DNA of 64,000 nucleotides from Laguncularia racemosa (lineage: Eukaryota; Streptophyta; Magnoliopsida; Myrtales; Combretaceae), in NCBI GenBank assembly GCA_037954665.1, contig JBBMOL010000447.1, positions 62,001 through 126,000 of the forward strand. The letters are read 5' to 3'. The translations under genes and the position numbers were made by a program. The notes beneath the pieces were generated by a model. It did not search any database. It saw only the letters and a list, made by a program, of their open reading frames with translations, and was not told the origin of the DNA. Numbering within the stretch: the stretch's first letter is position 1; each line of letters begins with the position of its first letter. Positions 11,990 through 23,609 of the stretch are shown one piece after another.

Positions 11990-12920
11990 TACAATTATGG
12001 AATACTTAGATTATCAAACTTATCAGAGGGAATGCAGAGGAAGATGGCATAGTCAATAGGGAAAGGTATTAATGTCTTGTCAGATGGCTCATTTACTTGT
12101 CTCATACTAGACTTGATATAGCTTATGAAGTAAGCTTGATAAGCTAGTTCATGCATAGCCCAAGAAAGACTCATTAGCAAGTTGCACATAGGATTCTACA
12201 GTACCTTAAAGGAACACCAAGAAAGGGGATTTTGTTTGAAAGAAATAAAGATGTAACCCTTAAAGCCTACACTTATGCAAAATATGCAAGATCTATTGTT
12301 GATAGGTGATCAACAATAAGGTATTGCACTTTTCTTGGTGGAAATGTTGTGACATGGTGAAGCAAGAAACAAAGTGTGATTGTATGGTCTACTGTTAAGG
12401 TAGAATTTTGTGCAATAGCACATGGCATTTGTGAGCTACTTTGGTTGAAAATCATCCTTGAAGACTAAAAGATTATTTGGGTTAGGCCAATGGAGCTCTA
12501 TTGTGACAATAAGTTAAATAAGCATAACTTACAACCTAGTTCAACATGATACAAACTAAGCACATTGATTTTGATAGGCATTTCATCAAGTAAAAATGGA
12601 AAGTGGCTTGATATGCACTCTATATTTTAATCAACACACGGATAACTTGCATACATGGATCAATAAAGGATTAATAGTTTAGTGTTTCAGAGAATTGCAT
12701 CCAAGCTGGGAATGGAAGTTCCTATTCACCAGCCTGAGGGAGAGTATGGAAAAAATACATATATTTATTTTTAAATATTGTATAGCTATACAATCTTAAG
12801 TTTAGGAAATCATTTTAGGGAAGTTTCCTAATTCCTTAAAAATATAATTATTTTCTTTAATTAGTATTATAACCATTCTGTTGTATATACATCCTTAGTT
12901 GATTAATCAATAAAAAAAAA
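11990..12920 (+). pseudogene. Ty1/copia 3' end: RNase H remnant plus partial LTR, copy A
   Basis: Plus-strand codons read YLSHTRLDIAYEVSL, RILQYLKGTPRKGILFE, AEFCAIAHGICELLW-like sequence and LYCDNK, the end of a copia RNase H. A PPT-like GAGGGAGAG then precedes an LTR start near 12745 (TATGGAAAAAATAC; TGTGGAAAAATAC in copy B). The 5' part of the element is missing and several stops are present. The same truncated piece occurs in copy B, so it predates the duplication. Confidence 0.75.
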
Positions 12921-13102
12921 GTTGAACCCTATTTACAATTCAATAGTTAAATTGATTGATAATAAGAAATTGCTTAACTATTAGATGCACATTATGTAAC
13001 AAATCTAGCTTATTCAACGGGATGGTATAATGTTACAAAAACAAGAAAAAGGTGCAATCTCAATTAGTTTGCATGAATAAATTAATATTCCAAATTGACA
13101 AA

Positions 13103-13156
13103 CTATAAATTAAGAAATATGGTGACAAGTATCATAGCTGTAGTTTGAGTCTTCAT
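13103..13156 (-). pseudogene. Truncated peptide-gene copy (signal peptide only), copy A
   Basis: The minus strand keeps ATG and MKTQTTAMILVTIF of the peptide gene at 23271-23609, then jumps into its 3'-flanking sequence and stops after 17 residues. The mature region is deleted. The upstream region (13157-13420) matches the promoter of gene B. The TATA position (13272-13279) has decayed from TATAAATA to TACAAATG. Confidence 0.75.
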
Positions 13157-14592
13157 TTTCAACCTTAATTAAGGATTTATGATATATAATAACAGAAATA
13201 CAAATATGTATATGGAAGATGTAAATGGCCAAAAGAATGGATGGAGAAAGAATGTTTAAGGGTGTTATGCCATTTGTAGTACAAAATAGTTGCATGACTC
13301 CACATGTGTAAACTTGTTAGATGTGTTTAAGATACTTTGGCTAATTACTAAGTTCAAAGATTTGACTACTACCTAATACGTGTATCGTTCAAGATGTCTG
13401 AATTCTTACGGCATACATATTGTCGAGTCTAATTTTTATTTTTTTTATTATATTCCAATCCGATTCATATTAGATTCTATCTCATCCAATATAAATCATC
13501 AGACTTGAATTAGGAATTTTATTATTTGTTTGGAGTCACCACCCAACTGGAGTTGGGAAAAATTATTGAATTAGAACTAATTGAGCGGTTAATTCTAATT
13601 TGGACAACTAGTCCCATGAAATCTCCTCTTTTTATTTTTATATAAAAGAAGAAGAAAGAAAACCTAGAGATTCTTGACTCAGGGGATATCCTATTAAAAC
13701 TCAAAGTTACTGACCTTATCCTTATAAATTTGGAGTTATGTTATGATATTTTTTTTATAAAGAAGAAGATATTTAAAAAACATGTTGTAAAAATTACACT
13801 AATAATGATTTGGAAAATGATTTTTTATTTCTTTTTTAGAGTTTCCCCATAAGGGTGTCTATGTAGCTGCTATTCGGGATCAAATAAGTCATAGTTCGCT
13901 TTTCATGAAAAAGCTTTAGGGATTTGTTTAAGTTTTAATTATGAAAACATTCGACTTTACATTTGTTATCATTTTAAAAGATTTCTTAAAAAATTCTAAG
14001 CCTAAGCTTTATTATTTTCTTTTCTAAAAAAAAAAAACTTCTGATTTAAGAAAAATCAATTTTGTATTTATTTTTGAAAAGAAATTTTCTAAGTGATAGA
14101 AAATAAAACAAAATTCATTGTCATTATTTTATATTCTTTTTATTTTTTATTTTTAATTCATATTATTCATCTAACTTTTATTAATTTCTAATTATTATTA
14201 TTTTTATTTTTTATTATATATATTTTTTATTTTTTATATTATTTTTATTTTTATAATAGACATATTTATTTATTCCTTCAAAATTCTAAACCTAATTAAT
14301 ATTCTAAAAAAATATTTTCTGCATAATATATTTTTAGATTTTTTTTCTTATTTATTCTAATAAATAAATAAATAAATAAATCGCTAACTTAGATACGGAT
14401 TGCGATTTGCAGGTTGAGTTGAATCGTGTCGGATTAAGTCAGATTGCGACGGTTAGATCGGCGATCGAAGCTTCCTCATCGGTAGCTTTCCGGTGGCTTT
14501 TGAAGGCTATTGATGGCTGCTTCTGGGCTTTCTAAAGGTGGGCAATCCAAAAGAGGCAGTGGTTTCCTTCTAAAACCTTTCCAGGTGGTGGT

Positions 14593-15015
14593 TGTAAGAC
14601 TTGCATATAGAAGCTTAACCATATGCAGCAGCGAAGCAAAATAGATCCTTTACATACCTCCAGCCATTGCAAAGCAAATAGGTGTCCTGTTTGGGGAGAA
14701 TGATGTTGTGCCCGGTTACGGTTGGTGCTTCTAAACCTTAACTCACTCAATATAGATGGGTATTTTCTGTAGTGGTAGCAGGATTAGGGACCCGTAGTAC
14801 TCCTATTTATAATCATTCCATCAATGAGTTTGTTCCACAAAATTAGGAATTATTTGGAACATATCTTTCCTGATTTAGTGAGATATATTATTATTCCTGA
14901 TTTAGTGGGATTTATTGTTCTCGATTAGTAGATAATATTGTTCCTTTTATTATGGGATTCATGGACCATTATCTAGAGGTTATTTGTTTCCAAAAAAAAA
15001 AAGAGATAACCAACA
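14593..15015 (-). mobile_element. 3' LTR of the copia element
   Basis: 423 bp, TGTAAGACTTG...AACCAACA, bounded on the right by the minus-strand PPT AAGTGGGAGAA. Very similar in layout to 19375-19793. Confidence 0.85.
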
Positions 15016-17033
15016 TTCTCCCACTTGGTCCATATATTCCATAATTATCTTAATGAGAAACAAAAATTCATGAATCATGGTGATAGGGTCTCCTAATGAC
15101 GAGTATCATCTCCCATGTATTACAATGCATTGTGCTTCTCAATCTCATAGAACTTGATGAATAAACTCGATGTTTATTCTTGGTCCAAACTTAATGATAT
15201 TTCTCAAAATAAATGAATAAACAAATGTGTACACAAGGCTAAATGAGAAAACATCAACTGAATAAGAGTATCATTAACATTAAACATAATAAAAAATTAC
15301 ATTATGGAACCAAGTCCCATTCTCATCACATGATCCTTAAAACTCTTTAGTTGCTTGCCTTTAGTTAAAGGATCAGCTATCATTAACTTAGTGCTAATGT
15401 GCTTGATGACCACTTTCTTTTCCTTAACAACGTTCTCTTATGGCTAAGTACTTGATGTCGATATGTTTACTTCGACTACCACTCTATTATTCTTAGCCAT
15501 AAATACAGCACTGAGTTATCAAGTACAATCTAATGGCCTAGAAATAGAGTCGACAATACTAAGGCCGGATAAAAAACTCTTTAACCATACACCATGTGAG
15601 GTAGCCTCAAAACAAGATATGAACTCAACTTCCATCGTGGAAGTACAGTCAAGGTCTGCTTTGCACTTCTCCAAGATACGGCCCCATTGGCAAACATGAA
15701 AATACCAGATGTTGATTTACGTGAATCAACACAGCCAGCAAAATCCGCATCGAGTACCCAACAACCTCCAGATTATCGGTTCGTCTATATATGAGCAATA
15801 ACTCTTTGTCCCTTGAAGGTACCTCATACCTTCTTTGCAGCTCTCCAGTGGTCAATACTTGGGTTACTCTGATATCTTCCTAGTATCCCAACAGCAAATG
15901 CAATGTCAGGTCTGGTACAGACCTGAGCATACATCAGGCTTCCAACAGCTGAAGCATATGGGAGTTTTATCATTTGTTCCTGCTCAAGCTCATTTTTGGG
16001 ACATTGACTTAAGTTTGAATTTATCACCCTTATAATGGGTGCTACACTTGATGAACAATCTTTCATCCGAAATCTCTCTAAAACTTTATTGATATAGGTT
16101 TCTTGAGACAAACCTAAAATGCCTTGGATCTATCCCTATGGATCTTAATGCCAATGACATAAGATGCCTCACCCATATCCTTCATATCAAAGTTCTTTGA
16201 GAGAAATTGTTTCACCTCATATAGCAAACCCTTATTATTGGTTGCAAGTAAAATATCATCACATATAGTACAAGAAAACAAATTTTACTCCCACTGACCT
16301 TTCGGTATATACATTGATCCATCATGTTTTCTTCAAAGCCAAATGAAGTGATGATATCATGGAATTTCAAATACCATTGACGGGAGGCTTGTTTTAATCC
16401 ATAATGGATTTATTAAGCTTGCAAACCAATTGCTCACCTTCACTAGAAGAAAATCCTTCAGGTTGTTTCATGTAAACCTCTTCCTCTAGATCTCCATTAA
16501 GGAAAGCCGTTTTCACATCCATTTGGTGCAACCCAAATCAAAGTGTGCAACCAAAGGCATCATTATATGAAGGGAATCTTTCTTAGACACAGGAGAAAAT
16601 TCTCTGTGTAATCAATTCCTTCCCTTTGAGTGAATCCTTTAGCAACGAGTCTTGCTTTATGTCTCTCAATGTTGCCTTGTGAGTCTTTCTTAGTTTTGAA
16701 GACCCATTTGCATCCAATGGCTTTTACACCATTAGGCAACTTGACGAGATTCCAGACTCCATTAGATGCCATCGAATCCATCTCATCTTTCATGGCATTA
16801 TGCCACAATTTTGAATCCTTAGAACTCATGGCCTGTGAAAAACGACTCAGGATCATTTTTGGCTCTAATATTGTAGTCACACTCTGTAGATATACAACAT
16901 AGTCACTAGGAATTGTTGATTTCCTTACTCTAGTAGATCTTCTCAATGCTTTATCAACATTCTCCTGAGGGGCAGGATCACATTGTTCAGCTGGTTGTTC
17001 AAACAGCTTCGGGTATCTGTTGAACTTCAACAT
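15016..17033 (-). pseudogene. Copia RT and RNase H remnant
   Basis: From high to low coordinates: KLWHNAMKDEMDSMASNG, VWNLVKLPNG, CKWVFKTKKDSQGNIERHKA and RLVAKGFTQREGIDYTE (16563-17033), which is the start of a copia RT. Then SQETYINKVLERFRMKDCS and SAVGSLMYAQVCTRPDIAF (15824-16111), the RT/RNase H connection, followed by a degraded RNase H. Frames are broken by stops and indels and the central RT catalytic YVDD region is not intact. Confidence 0.8.
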
Positions 17034-18020
17034 CTACTGAATCAGATTCACAGCTTGTGGTACTTCGGGGACTGAATTTTCAACACGCATTTGTGCTGGA
17101 GGCGTGTTGTTAACAACAACAATCAGCTAGTGCCGGGGGTGTCATATTGGGCATCTGAATGGTCTTTCTCAAAACCAATGTCTTGAGATCGATCGCTCCC
17201 ACTGATCAAGTCATTCTCAAGAAATTTTGCATTTCTTGATTCCACAAACCAGTACTATGAGATAGGCAATAAAATCAGTATCCTTTAGACCTTTCGGCAT
17301 ATCCTACGAAAACCCACTAATAGTCCTTGGGTCCAACTTCTTCTCATGTGGATGTAGACTCTTACTTCAGACGGACATCCCCAAACGTGTACATGTCGCA
17401 AACTCGGTTTCCACCCTTTGAATAATTCAAATGGCGTCCCTTGGACAGCCTTGGTTGGAACTCGGTTCAATATGTACAACAGCTGTTTTAAGAGCTTCAT
17501 TCCACAAAAGTTCAGGAAGCTTGGAGTTTGCAAGCATACCCACACCAGTCCAATAATGTTCGGTTTCTCCTTTCAGCTACTCCATTCTGGTCTGGGAGAG
17601 CCAGGTAAACTGTATTGGGCAACAATCCATTCCTTGAAAAACTCGCAAATGGACCAGTCGCTTGTCCATTCTCTGTGTATCTACCATAGTATTCTTCGCC
17701 TCTATCAGACTCACGATTTTAATATGTTTTCCACATTGTTTTTCTACTTCACTTTAAATACCTTAAAAGCATCTAGTGCTTCATTCTTGTTATTAAGCAA
17801 GTAGAGATACATATATCGTGAGTAATCATCTAATAAAAGGACGAAGTACTTGTTACGGTACGCATCCATGTTTGGACTATAAATGTCTGTATGTATGATT
17901 TCCAATAATTCGAACTCCTTTTGGCACCCTTCTTCGACTTGTTAGTTTTGTTTTCCCTTAATACAACTTACACAAGTCTCAAAATCGGTAAAATCTAAAG
18001 CACTAAGTAAACCCCATTAT
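17034..18020 (-). pseudogene. Copia integrase remnant
   Basis: Fragments in several frames resemble copia integrase: KYFVLLLDDYSRY with FKVFK near 17730-17860, NGVAERRNRTLLD near 17540-17590, LNRVPTKAVQGTPFELFKG and WKPSLRHVHVWGCPSEV at 17285-17545. Many stops; not functional. Confidence 0.75.
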
Positions 18021-18539
18021 TTACCAACCTTTTAATTCTACAATGGAGATATACCTAATCTCCGATGCCATAACATAGAGGATTCCTCATTTCACAACAC
18101 ATCTTTAGTGCCAATCCTTTCATGAACATGCATAATAGTATGTTATCATCATTTTGTAAACTAAGAAAAAAAGACCATCAGACAAAGTACCACATCCAAT
18201 AACATCAGATTTAATAAAACAAATTAAATCCTGAATCCGAAAAGTTAAAAGGAATAACCATCTGATACAAGTCTGGAAACTTAAATTAATTCCTAGAGTA
18301 CCTAGGAATATAAAATGTCATTTTCAATTGCAAAATGTAACCACTACTTAAAACATAAGCTGCACGTCCCAACAGCTTCCACATGTGAGGACATCTTTTG
18401 CCTGAATAGATCTACACTCACTTCCCACTAGATTCCGCAGGTTCCTTAAATCCTGCAATGAATTGGTCACATGGATTGTAGAACCAAATCAATCCACCAT
18501 GTGTTATGATTAACATCAATCAATATTGGTTTCATAACA

Positions 18540-19130
18540 ACAAGTGAAAGTGTGTACCTTTCTTATCAAGCCACTGCATGAACTTGGTGCACTGTTTCCT
18601 TCATGTGCCCTTCTTTTTACAGAAAAAGCACACAGCTTCCTTCTTAATGTCCTTTATGGGAGGGATTTTCCCTTTCCCTTTGTCCATGGCTTGATCCCTC
18701 CTTTTACTCTTCCCATGAGTAGTAAAGTTCACATTCTCCTTTTTCCTTTTCCTCCATAAGCAGTCTGCCCTCTTCCTGAACACACATGGTCAACAATTCA
18801 TTGATTGACCATTTATCCTTATGTGTGTTATAGGATATCTTGAATGGGTCATACTGTTGAGGTAAAGTGCAAAGCATGTAGTGAACAAGGAAGGATTCTG
18901 ATAACTCAACCTCCAATGCCTTCAATTGGCCCGCAATATCCCTCATGGCATGATATGATCACGCACACCCTTAACATTGGCGAGTCTTAGAGTTGAAAGC
19001 TCTATAATTAGGGTGCTGGCCATTGCCTTGTCTGAAGTAGCAAATTGCTCATCAATGGCCTTCAGCCAAATCTTAGACCCTTTGATATTGCTCGACAGAG
19101 CCCCTAATACCAGTAAAATTTTAGTCTTTA
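18540..19130 (-). pseudogene. Copia gag remnant with half zinc knuckle
   Basis: The frame at 18704-18946 (IAGQLKALEVELSESFLVHY, LCTLPQQYDPFKISYNT) is a copia gag (UBN2-type) core. The frame at 18601-18783 ends with AVCFFCKKKGT, the start of a CCHC knuckle. A frameshift near 18750 separates them. Confidence 0.75.
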
Positions 19131-19139
19131 TGAGCTAAC

Positions 19140-19330
19140 TGATAAGCGATGGATCGAATTTTTATTTTAAAATTTTAAATTTTAAAAAAAAATAAAAAAT
19201 TATTAAAAATAAAAATAAAATTTTTTAAAAAAAAAAAAACCATAAAATAAAATTAATTAAAATTTTTAAAAAAAACATAAAAATTAAAAACAAAAAATTT
19301 AAAAAAAAAACCAAAGCCCAAAATCCAAGA
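19140..19330. repeat. Extreme A/T homopolymer stretch
   Basis: About 190 bases are nearly pure runs of A with some T, in the copia leader between gag and PBS. It has no counterpart elsewhere in the window and may reflect poor assembly. Confidence 0.6.
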
Positions 19331-19360
19331 ATTCAATAGGGCAAGGGAGAGGCGCAAAGG

Positions 19361-19372
19361 GGTCTGATACCA
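19361..19372 (-). other. PBS of the copia element
   Basis: The minus strand reads TGGTATCAGACC, tRNA-Met type with one mismatch to TGGTATCAGAGC, two bases from the LTR start at 19375. Confidence 0.7.
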
Positions 19373-19374
19373 AA

Positions 19375-19793
19375 TGTAAGACTTCATAAGGACTTAAAAT
19401 AGCAGCAACAGAAGCAAAAAAGATCCTTTTCAACCTCCAGCCATTTCAAAGCAAAAGGTGTCTTTTTCGGTGGAAATGATGTTGGCCTCGGGTTTCGGTT
19501 GGTGCTTCTAAACCTTTAAATCACTCAATAAGATGGGGTTATTTCTATAGTGGTAGCAGGATTGGGACCCCTAGTACTCCTATTTATAACCATTTCCCCA
19601 ATAGTTTTCAATAAAATTAGGGAAAATTTGGAACATATCTTTTTTGTTTGTGGGATATATTATTATTCCTGATTTTGTGGGGTTTATTGTTTCCCCATTT
19701 AGTAGGGAAAAATTGTTTCCCTTTTTTATGGATTTATGGACCATATTAAAAAGGGATTTTTTTCCAATCAAAAAGGAAAGAGAAAAACCAACA
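19375..19793 (-). mobile_element. 5' LTR of the copia element
   Basis: 419 bp, TGTAAGACTTC...AACCAACA. It aligns along its length with 14593-15015 but has many homopolymer expansions and substitutions. Confidence 0.82.
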
Positions 19794-20204
19794 GGGTTTG
19801 AAGGGCGGGTTGTCGGTACAATTTAGGGAACTCCGATGAACTTTAAACTCGTTTTTTCTCTCTCTTTTCCCCCTTTTGATTTGTCCTTTTCTTCCTCTCA
19901 CGTGTTCTATTTATAGGGTTAAAAAACCGACTAGATAAGCCGGATTTTCCCTTTGATAAGCTAAACAGATTTGCGGGTTAAAACCACTTTTAATTTTGCC
20001 TTTGATTTTTTGTATACTTTGATTTTTTTTTTAGATTTGTTTAATTAATGATGTTTATCTCATTTTTTGTTAAAGATTTTTGCAAAAAACAAATCAAAAT
20101 GGGCCCGATTTTCTCTCCCCATTTATGGACCGATCTCGAACGAGGTTTAAATGTCACCTCTCAGCCGTTGACCCTCGTCTAATCACAAGCGCCAAGTGCC
20201 TTGG

Positions 20205-21032
20205 GGGATGAATCCTATAAGCCAAGCCGGAAAAGAAATGTGGATCCCCTGAAGTGCCGCCTGGCCGAACAAGAAATCAACGAAAAAGATTCAAGGGAAA
20301 CACTTAACGGGTTATAAAGGTTTCCAGAAGCCGGGAAAAGGGTTGGGGCAAACAGAAGTTGGAACGGATTGAACAACCATGGGGGGACCCTTCTTTTAAC
20401 AAGCCCCCAAACCCGGACACGGGTTTAAGAGGGTGTGTAAAAGTTTAAGCACGGCCGTGTAGGGAAATTTCCCAAAATTTCACAGAATCAACACGGCTAA
20501 TAACGGGTAAAAGGGGATGGCCGTGTAGGAGACAAGCAAATCCAAGAAAGATACACAACATAGTAAAAACGGCTGAAATTTCCGGAATGGCACAAAAAGA
20601 CACGCAAAAATACACTCTGACACGGTCTGTATCCCCCCGCCGGCCACTTTTTCTTTTTGTGTTTTTACGCAACTTATCTAAGCTACGTTGTTTTGGACTT
20701 GTTTTTCACGAATTGTAACCCTAGTATAAAAGCTCCTAGGGTTTAGAACAACCAAGAATTTACATCTTTGAACATTAAACACTTTTGAGATGCACCTCTC
20801 TTGGTTCTTCAAGAACTAAATCGAACTTATCGGATTAATTTCCATGGCGTTCATCCCGACTTATCAATCGGTCTTTCATCCCGATTGTGGCGTCTTCATT
20901 TTATACCAAGGTTCTTATCTCGCTTATAGACAATGGGTCGCGGTTTCCACTTTAGGTGTTTGGGCGTCTTAGGCAACGAATTCCGAACGTATTGGTATTG
21001 GGTTTCGTCATGGGTTGGCGTGGTTCGTATCA
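20205..21032 (+). mobile_element. Solo LTR of the CRM-like family, inserted in the Tat LTR
   Basis: Its reverse complement matches the LTRs at 2428-3261 and 8369-9142 from the start near 20205 to CGTGGTTCGTATCA at 21032. It is flanked by CTTGG on both sides (20200-20204 and 21033-21037). Orientation is opposite to the host Tat LTR. The left half is noisier than the right. Confidence 0.85.
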
Positions 21033-21078
21033 CTTGGGAAGGAAAGGAAAAAATAGAACGTGCAAAACATTTCCCTTG

Positions 21079-21145
21079 CGATTCACACCTGTGATTGGAC
21101 CCCTTCCTTGCATGCATAGGGCTAGTGACCAAACCGGCAAGGCTA
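21079..21145 (-). promoter_or_regulatory. Decayed tRNA-like A box/B box in the solo Tat LTR
   Basis: The minus strand has TAGCCTTGCCGG (21134-21145; one mismatch to the A box TRGCNNARYNGG) and GGTGTGAATCG (21079-21089; B-box-like). Position and spacing correspond to the better-preserved pairs at 31998-32061 and 43606-43671. Confidence 0.5.
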
Positions 21146-21424
21146 GCCCACTTTCCCATTTTTTTATTAAACACAATTTGTATATATGCGTTGCAATTTT
21201 TATTATTTTTATATTATTTTAAAATTCTAAAAATTTCTAAAAATTATTTAACCTCTTTTATTATTGTTTCTATAATCATTTTCCAAAATTGTTGTATTGT
21301 TCCTATTTATCTTATTTTTTCATTATTTTTCCTTTATTTTTGCAAAATAGAAGAAAAGTTGAAAAAAATGAAAAATGAAACATTATTTGTGATTAAAGGG
21401 CAAAAATGGGGTGTTTACACATAT

Positions 21425-23270
21425 ATATGTAGTTTCCTTATCATTGCTTACACAATCTAGGAGGTCACACCGTTTACTTGGATTCCCGTGTCTTTAGCTT
21501 TTGCCACATAGCTATAAATGTAGATATAGACGTAGATGTTACACCAAATCATAAACCCAATTAAATTGTATTGTTTTTATTTATTTGTTCTTTTAAGATT
21601 TGGTTCCCAAAATTTTTAAATAAAACTAGATTAAGATTTATGATTGGTCAAAGGGGGGTAAAAACGAACCACACTGAAAACCAAACCATATAAATGAATA
21701 ATAAATAAATGAATCTATATTCTAATAATGAATAACTAACAAAATAACATATTAAAGTGTAAAAGTTTTGTCCTAGTAAGTGTAACTAAAGCTAATCCAT
21801 AACTTTCTCCATCATTCTTGAAAAAAGTAAATACCAAAATTTATTTATTTGTCAACATTTTCTCTAACTTGCATTTTAACCTTAAATGGGAGGGAACGTG
21901 AATCATTGTGAAAAAGTAGCATTCAAAAAGAAATATACTTATGTTACAACTTGGCATCTAATATTTTATTCATGTAAATGTTTATACAGGTTATGGATAG
22001 ATGGTGTTTAATTAAGGGTGGGCATATGATCGTTTTTTTTCCCTCTCTTTCTGAATCGAACCTAACTTTATGGTTCATTGTGTAATTTTTTTTAATTTAA
22101 AAAACAATTTGATTTAGTTTAATACAAGGGTTGAGCTATTATTACACGTGTTGTTTTTTATTTATTTAATATACAAGTTAATAAATCATAAAAGATGTAA
22201 TTGTTTATAATTCTCTAATATTGCTCACTATTTTCAATGTTCATTAGATATATTTAAGGAGATTTTACTATCTTTCTCTAGGTAATTGTAGTTTCTAATA
22301 AGTTAATAAGCAAAAATACGAAACTCAAAACATTGTTAGTTACTCAATGAAAATTAAATGAAAGTAATTACTGAATAAGTAACATGGAATCCTTGTTCTA
22401 GTCATACATTCTCTACACTTTCACTACCTTTTTTTTTTTTTTTTTAGTCTTGTAATTATTTCACACTTCTTGCTTCATTGTTTTAGTACTAATTGCATAG
22501 CAAAAAAAAAAAAAATTATCGTGAAATTATGATTATTATCTAAAGTAAATTATATTAGGACACATATAACTTGGTTGTATTATAAAATATGATAATTTGA
22601 TTAGCAGATAATTTAATTTTTGGTGTACCATACATTATACTAAGAATTCAGTGCAAAATTCAACTTTTATAATATATCTTTGGTGTATTTTATATACTTT
22701 ATATGTTTTTCAATGAGAAAAAAGAGACCTAAATTAATATGATTGCAAAAGAGGATGTAAGTCTTATCCCTTGTTATTTTTTCACTGATAAAATTAAATT
22801 TCTTTTACCAGGATAAAAAAATTTGCAGCAATTAAATTGATCGATGATAAGATAGTGCACTATTATACACATTTTGTATAACTTTAATAAGTTAAAATGA
22901 AATGGTATGGTGTTACCAAAGAAACGTGCAATCTCAATTAGCTTGCATTATTTACATAAATTGCAATTGGAAAAACTATAAAGTTAAGTAGTAATGGTCC
23001 TAGTTAACCACCTGGAGGACTTATCACAATCCTGTTATCTATATATTATTACATTCAATTCAAACTTCATACCCATCAAAATTATCAATAAATTAAAAAA
23101 ATAAAATACTACAAAAAGTAAAAAAGAAAAAAGAATTACACCCACTTTTGAAAACTCTATTAACCCTATCAATTATTTATTATCAGTGATTATTCTATAG
23201 TTTTGTTAGCAGGACTGCCTGACTTATTATATGATCCTCAAGTGATAGAACTGTATAAATTCTCATATTA
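21425..23270. other. AT-rich spacer upstream of peptide gene A's 3' end
   Basis: No coding sequence is supported. Collinear with 50030-51849 in copy B. Long T and A runs occur at 22430-22446 and 22503-22515. It carries CACGTG-like and CTCTCTTTCT motifs but nothing I would call regulatory. Confidence 0.5.
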
Positions 23271-23609
23271 TCATATACTATTTTTTGCAATTCCACGTTG
23301 AGCCTTCTCATTTGGGAAGTATTTATATGGTGGCGGCTTAGCATAATTTCTTGTAGTTAGGGTCTTCTTGTGGCCTGGGCAAGGTGCAACCGGCTCACCG
23401 GGAGTATGGGTGCAGCGATTTCCTGGACTAGGGACTTTACCCTTTTGTAGTGATTGAATTTGCAAGAGGTGTTGATAATGGCCATCTTTTTTCATAACCC
23501 ATTGTTCTTGCTCGTCAAACCCTAGCAGCCTGCAAGCCTCGTGAAGTTGAAATTTTGTCACAAGAAGAACTATGGTGACAAGTATCATAGCTGTAGTTTG
23601 AGCCTTCAT
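23271..23609 (-). CDS. Putative small secreted peptide precursor, copy A (promoter deleted)
   Basis: 112 aa from the ATG at 23607-23609, chosen because copy B and the pseudogenes share MKAQTTAMILVTI; upstream in-frame TTG codons are not needed. Residues 1 to about 25 are a typical signal peptide (LVTIVLLV core). Three cysteines follow, at about 26, 66 and 77. The conserved-looking segment SLQKGKVPSPGNRCTHTPG (about 53-71) is Pro/Gly-rich and lies between a basic site and an APCPGH motif; the tail is KPPPYKYFPNE. From memory it resembles unnamed plant secreted-peptide families with an LQ(K/R)G-P-CT-PG signature, but I cannot name it. Copy A is 97-98% identical in protein to copy B by eye, yet the roughly 360 bp upstream that in B hold the TATA box are missing, so it may be silent. 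Intronless. Confidence 0.72.
   Translation of the reverse strand: MKAQTTAMILVTIVLLVTKFQLHEACRLLGFDEQEQWVMKKDGHYQHLLQIQSLQKGKVPSPGNRCTHTPGEPVAPCPGHKKTLTTRNYAKPPPYKYFPNEKAQRGIAKNSI

Larger units (their letters stand above)
14593..19793 (-). mobile_element. Ty1/copia retrotransposon, degraded
   Basis: 5.2 kb on the minus strand with LTRs 14593-15015 and 19375-19793, PBS at 19361-19372, PPT AAGTGGGAGAA next to 15015, and the copia order gag, integrase, RT, RNase H. It lies inside the solo Tat LTR, whose sequence resumes on either side. The flanks GTGGT and GGGTT are a poor target-duplication match; the right flank is in a noisy stretch. I cannot assign the copia lineage. Confidence 0.85.
13421..21419 (-). 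mobile_element. Solo LTR of a Tat/Ogre-like element, carrying two nested insertions
   Basis: It starts TGTCGAGTC at 13421 and ends ...GGGGTGTTTACA at 21419, the same ends as the Tat LTRs at 30182-32344 and 41739-43962. It is flanked by CATAT (13416-13420 and 21420-21424). Removing the copia (14593-19793) and the CRM-like solo LTR (20205-21032) leaves about 1.97 kb, close to a full LTR of 2.2 kb. No internal region exists, so this is a solo LTR. Copy B has the empty site at about 50025-50045 (ACATACATATATATGTAA). Confidence 0.85.

Noticed and set aside
12745..12920. A complete copia LTR
   Set aside because: No second LTR or PBS is present and the 5' part of the element is missing, so only a truncated 3' end is called.
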